This document shows, piece by piece, positions 62,784-64,000 of a stretch of DNA of 64,000 bases. The DNA is from Bacteroidota bacterium (lineage in GTDB: Bacteria; Bacteroidota; Bacteroidia; Flavobacteriales; Flavobacteriaceae). The position numbers and the translations under genes are program-made. The notes beneath the pieces are model-generated. The model was not told where the DNA came from. It was given only the letters and a program-made list of their open reading frames with translations, and did not search any database. Location: the NCBI GenBank assembly GCA_018267095.1, contig JAFDZC010000011.1:157247-221246 (forward strand), given 5' to 3'. The number at the start of each line of letters is the position of its first letter. The stretch's first letter is position 1.

Positions 62784-62820
62784 AAAAGGGCTGAAACATA
62801 ACTAGTTTCAGCCCTTTAAT
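62784..62820 (-). terminator. Terminator after the DUF4397 gene
   Basis: On the minus strand AAAGGGCTGAAA and TTTCAGCCCTTT pair over 12 bases with a nine-base loop, then T residues. It lies 16 bases past the stop. Confidence 0.88.
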
Positions 62821-62835
62821 TTTCTAAGCAAAAGC

Positions 62836-64000
62836 TTATTTCTTAATCACAATTTTTTTCTGTAAAGTATAGTTGTCAATTTTCAAATCAACTATATATA
62901 TTCCATCAGATAAATTATTTACATCTATCGTGTTTTGTATATCAGTTATCGTTTTAACAACTCTTCCGCTCATGTCTGTAATTTTTCCAGAGATGGTTTC
63001 ATAACCAAAAGGAATTTTGATATTGATGATATCAGCAGCCGGATTCGGATATAATACCACTTGTGAAGCTGAAAAATCATCGTTAGATAAAGTTACCAAT
63101 GGCAACGGAATCAAATCTCCGCCACTTGGAAGTGCTACCCACAAACCAAATGCAGCACCATCGCTGTTGGCTGACGGGTTCAAAAAGCCACTGGCTACTA
63201 CAGTAAGTGACTTTCCTTGTAAGCCCAAGGTTTGCAGCGGAGCATCGTAAGTTGCTACCACCACACTTCCGCTGGCATCGCGAATATCTAGTCTGTAATC
63301 TGCCGTTGGTAATTCTAAATAACCTGCAAAATCTCCGTATGATAAATCATCAACCACTGTACCGGCCGGAACACTCGTCTCAACTACGTCAACTGTTGGC
63401 GCATCGGTTGAACCGTGATAAACCAAAACATCGGTATTGTTGCTGTTCGAAGCCGTTTCTCTGGCTGGAGTGAATACCGATAATCCAAAAGCTTGGTTCG
63501 GAGTATAGCCTGAAGCGCTCACAATTCCACTCGCTACCACTACATATTTTTCATTGGCAGTAAGGGTTACAGTTGTGTTGAAAATGCTTTCTGATACTGA
63601 AGAACTTGTAGCAGGGGCAATATCAATTTGCACAGGAACACCCGCCGGAGCATCGATGAACGGGGTAGCAGTTCTGAATTTGAAGTTGTCCAAAGCCAAA
63701 TCACCATTGAGGTACACATCAACAAATTCAGCGGCTACATCAGCTGCGTTGTGGATAATCTGAACACGGGCAGTTGGCGCAGGAGGTGTTACCAATGGCA
63801 ACGGAATCAAATCTCCACCACTTGGAAGTGCTACCCATAGACCAAATGCAGCACCATCGCTATTGGCTGACGGGTTCAAAAAGCCGCTGGCCAAGACAGT
63901 CAATGATTTTCCTTGTAAGCCCAAGGTTTGCAACGGAGCATCGTAAGTAGCTACCACCACACTTCCGCTGGCATCGCGAACATCTAGTCTGTAATCTGCC
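62836..64000 (-). CDS. DUF4397 repeat protein with a type IX secretion C-terminal domain (5' end outside the window)
   Basis: The 3' part of a larger gene; the frame is open to the window edge at 64000, so the start codon is not seen. Residues here form DUF4397-type units (RVQIIHNAADVAAEFVDVYL, DVLVYHGSTDAPTVDVVETS). One unit of 232 residues recurs as a near-exact 696-base repeat. The last about 75 residues are a Por-secretion-type sorting domain: VLYPNPAADIINIKIPFGYE, SGRVVKTI, LSDGIYIVDL and the end KIVIKK. This targets the protein to type IX secretion, and it likely ends at the cell surface or in the medium. DUF4397 function is unknown; an adhesin-like role is possible. Confidence 0.9.
   Translation of the reverse strand, partial: ADYRLDVRDASGSVVVATYDAPLQTLGLQGKSLTVLASGFLNPSANSDGAAFGLWVALPSGGDLIPLPLVTPPAPTARVQIIHNAADVAAEFVDVYLNGDLALDNFKFRTATPFIDAPAGVPVQIDIAPATSSSVSESIFNTTVTLTANEKYVVVASGIVSASGYTPNQAFGLSVFTPARETASNSNNTDVLVYHGSTDAPTVDVVETSVPAGTVVDDLSYGDFAGYLELPTADYRLDIRDASGSVVVATYDAPLQTLGLQGKSLTVVASGFLNPSANSDGAAFGLWVALPSGGDLIPLPLVTLSNDDFSASQVVLYPNPAADIINIKIPFGYETISGKITDMSGRVVKTITDIQNTIDVNNLSDGIYIVDLKIDNYTLQKKIVIKK
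63092..64000. repeat. Near-identical 696-base tandem repeat inside the DUF4397 gene
   Basis: The sequence from 63092 (GTTACCAATGGCAACGGAAT) recurs from 63788 with an offset of 696 bases, exactly 232 codons, so the frame is kept. From 63788 to the window edge at 64000 the second copy differs from the first by few bases (for example GCCACT/ACCACTT and CTGTTGG/CTATTGG). At least two units exist; more may lie beyond the edge. Confidence 0.85.

Noticed and set aside
1-64000. Mobile elements, prophage, defence islands or biosynthetic gene clusters
   Set aside because: No integrase, transposase, phage, restriction, toxin-antitoxin, Cas, PKS or NRPS gene is seen; gene content is core metabolism and housekeeping.

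Overview
The window is a stretch of core chromosome from a member of the Bacteroidota, almost certainly a Flavobacteriaceae and probably Flavobacterium or a close relative. This rests on: an LpxC-FabZ fusion inside a lipid A cluster; a C-terminal type IX secretion sorting domain; a SusC-like family of outer-membrane beta-barrel proteins; weak Shine-Dalgarno use with promoters of the TTG / TAnnTTTG type; low G+C; and two families of short intergenic repeats that I associate with Flavobacterium. I see no integrase, transposase, prophage, plasmid function or CRISPR array. The species call is an inference from memory, not from a search.

Layout. 1-2.5 kb: a histidine kinase/response regulator pair. 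2.5-11.2 kb: housekeeping genes mostly on the minus strand (acyl-ACP thioesterase, miaA, a DnaQ-like exonuclease/GIY-YIG fusion, the YggS-type PLP protein, a DUF1015 protein, 3-hydroxybutyryl-CoA dehydrogenase, a Gfo/Idh oxidoreductase, pcm, an XRE regulator, smpB). 11.3-14 kb: a frameshifted subtilase, a GNAT acetyltransferase and a small unknown protein. 14-20.5 kb: a plus-strand cluster for lipid A first steps (HD hydrolase, lpxD, lpxC-fabZ, lpxA, efp, a second lpxD-like gene, an NTF2-like protein), then sucD and an overlooked 54-residue membrane protein. 21.8-30.7 kb: a TonB-family beta-barrel receptor, an ArsC-like reductase, a CPBP protease overlapping a MenE-like ligase, DoxX, an M1 aminopeptidase and a biotin-dependent carboxyltransferase. 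30.9-34.1 kb: a phosphate uptake module (DUF47/PhoU-like, PiT permease, OprO/P-like porin). 34.1-42.8 kb: DUF1697, prfB with a programmed +1 frameshift, threonine aldolase, TauE/SafE permease, YbaB, prolyl oligopeptidase, a cysteine synthase-like enzyme, YebC and a small outer-membrane protein. 42.9-51.7 kb: gcvT, nnrD, the threonine operon thrABC with a threonine-rich leader peptide and attenuator, and hutH. 52-62.2 kb: DUF421, a methyltransferase, clpC, gyrA, a TPR protein, a C40 peptidase and a thiolase. 62.5-62.75 kb: three tRNA genes (Ser, Pro, Arg). From 62.8 kb to the window end: the 3' part of a secreted DUF4397 repeat protein.

How the parts fit. The thr operon (aspartate kinase-homoserine dehydrogenase, homoserine kinase, threonine synthase) makes threonine from aspartate and appears to be controlled by ribosome-mediated attenuation. 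The lipid A genes supply the outer leaflet of the outer membrane, and the porin, PiT and DUF47 proteins form a path for phosphate across both membranes. ClpC has a striking array of TGTCA/TGACA half-sites in front of it.

I did not find a wholly new multi-gene system. The items most worth a second look are the threonine attenuator, the prfB recoding site, the frameshifted subtilase, the clpC operator-like array, the GyrA residue that matches a quinolone-resistance position, the octamer array that touches the thrB start codon, and the eight-copy intergenic repeat family.
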